Positions 62,760-64,000 of a DNA stretch of 64,000 bases are shown here, piece after piece. The notes below the pieces were generated by a model, which searched no databases, was not told where the DNA came from, and saw only the letters and a program-made list of their open reading frames with translations. A program made the position numbers and the translations under genes. Source of the DNA: Sipunculus nudus (Eukaryota; Annelida; Sipuncula; Golfingiida; Sipunculidae); the NCBI GenBank assembly GCA_026874595.1, contig CM049307.1, forward strand, positions 40,744,362-40,808,361, given 5' to 3'. Numbering within the stretch: the stretch's first letter is position 1; every line of letters begins with the position of its first letter.

Positions 62760-63868
62760 AGATGTAGAATTTTCAATACAACAGAAAGTTCGCTTTAAGT
62801 AAAGACTGTGTCCTTAGTGTAAATGTCATCTGAATGCGGCATCTAAGTGGTTCAAGTTGTCACCCTAGTTTGATGTAGCCTCACAGATGGCGCCAGATGC
62901 AGCCTCACACATGGCGCCAGATGCAGCCGTGTTGAACACAATTTCCTAATCGTACTTCGAGCCCGTCGTCCTGGGTACCCTTAAAATACAAAGGTGTAAC
63001 AGAAGAGGGGGTGACGTAGACTGACAACGCGCAAGAGTTCCTTTTTAATTTATTGATCTTTCATAAACAGTCGTCATAAGAATGCTGGCTGTGACATCTC
63101 CTCAGAGGAAAATTGCACTTCCATTTGCGTAAGCGAAAATTGAACCAAAAGCACGATTTTTTCCCCATAAGAAATGTGGATTAAAAACCTAATTTTCCTA
63201 AGCATATTATTTTTTAAAAAATCTCTTCATTACCAGCAAGCACTCTCGCTCACCAGCAGATGTCGGTTTCAGACAGCATGACATATTTTCGGGTTTATAC
63301 TTGATGTTTATTATATGCGCAAGAGAAACTATTTCTTGCGTACAAGAGAACCATCGCATGCTCATGGCCTTTTTTACCAGATATTCACTCGGTAAGTTTT
63401 TGTTTGTGCCCTGAGGCTGGCGGAATCCTGTTAAAGCCGTTGATTTGAGGAGGCAGTTTGCGCAAACTGCATATATCACGACTCAGTGTTCGCTTCAAAA
63501 TAAACCTGATTGGCCTATAGTTCATAAACACGGAATCGTGACGGCATACATATCGTCGAGACGTATATGTCATCCTTTTCTTCTCTTTTCTGTATGTATT
63601 TAAGTATCGATTGATAAAAAAATTTCTTCCACTAATGATAATATGAATCATCCCTTTCCCTCCTTGTCATTAGGTTCCTATCATGCACACAGTGAAATTT
63701 CATATATCCCTGTCATCCAAAATGAGGACCAGATATGTTCTCTATTCTACACTGTTTCCAGCTCAAATTATTTCTTTTTCTAACAAATTACAAAAACAAT
63801 GGTAGATGAGTTTAGGAACCACCATCAAGTCTACGCTGGGTAAAAATTATATAGGACGTATGTATTAA

Positions 63869-64000
63869 CAGAATCAACTCCACGATCCTCTCCAATCTGC
63901 CTACAAACCAAGGCACAGTACAGAAACAGCACTGATAAGGATAAAGAATGATATTGACCATGCACTGGATACAGGCCAGGGAGTAGTACTCCTTCTGCTT
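63869..64000 (+). pseudogene. Non-LTR retrotransposon reverse transcriptase fragment, cut by window edge
   Basis: One frame is open to the end of the window and reads, among other residues, QSAYKPRHSTETAL, then IKNDIDHALDTGQGVVLLLL. This is the conserved start of the reverse transcriptase domain in CR1/Jockey/RTE-type LINEs, just before the (L)DLSAAFDT-type catalytic block that would lie past the edge. A stop codon directly precedes it at 63866, where the 2-kb duplication ends, so the element is 5'-truncated, as is usual for LINEs. The clade cannot be decided from 44 residues. Confidence 0.8.

Larger units (their letters stand above)
61866..63867 (+). repeat. 2.0-kb duplicated segment, copy 2
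   Basis: Near-identical to 50743-52830. Differences are a loss of about 100 bases inside the MITE, a small duplication of GATGGCGCCAGATGCAGCC-like text at about 62886-62925, and scattered substitutions. It stops at GTATGTATTA, exactly where the non-LTR reverse transcriptase fragment begins. Confidence 0.9.

Overview
The window looks like a piece of an AT-rich, intron-rich, repeat-rich invertebrate nuclear genome, most likely a lophotrochozoan and plausibly a mollusc. The reasons are two highly conserved eukaryotic housekeeping genes split into many small exons with canonical GT-AG introns, animal-type protein features, and dispersed repeats of a kind common in bivalves and other marine invertebrates. 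The species cannot be named from the sequence.

Two protein genes can be rebuilt exon by exon. They lie head to head, with start codons about 4 kb apart. On the minus strand, 17639 down to 7410, nine coding exons give a 441-residue LUC7L3-type U1 snRNP splicing factor with two zinc fingers and a C-terminal RS domain. On the plus strand, 21687 to 46662, sixteen coding exons give a 563-residue eRF3/GSPT1 translation termination GTPase with PAM2 motifs, all five G motifs and the two C-terminal beta-barrel domains. A perfect CRE lies about 100 bases upstream of the eRF3 start.

The most interesting find is inside the eRF3 gene. Introns 9, 10, 11 and 13 each carry a 70-72 nt box C/D snoRNA. All four share two rRNA guides: one for the peptidyl-transferase-centre segment CAGGGAUAACU of LSU rRNA, one for CUGACGUGC in LSU domain II. 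Their terminal stems show compensatory changes. A translation termination gene is therefore also hosting a small family of ribosome-modifying RNAs aimed at the catalytic centre.

The rest is mostly transposon-derived. Three Helitron/Helentron-like (HINE or pearl-type) non-autonomous elements occur at about 18982 (no 3' end), 31623-34213 (in eRF3 intron 4) and 49360-50852, plus a solo 3' end at 61866-61967. They have covarying subterminal inverted repeats, a 3' hairpin followed by CTAG, and internal tandem arrays, one of which is packed with nuclear-receptor-like AGGTCA half-sites. Also present are several MITE families, a 1.9-kb TIR element in LUC7L3 intron 1, a 0.43-kb foldback element in eRF3 intron 1, a 2-kb duplication (50743-52830 and 61866-63867), a partial non-LTR reverse transcriptase at the right edge, and many microsatellites.

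Layout: 1-7409, 3' flank of LUC7L3 with no certain gene; 7410-17639, LUC7L3; 17640-21686, divergent intergenic region with a MITE and a Helentron-like fragment; 21687-46662, eRF3 with snoRNAs and repeats in introns; 46663-about 47820, its 3' UTR; 47820-64000, gene-poor repeat-rich flank.
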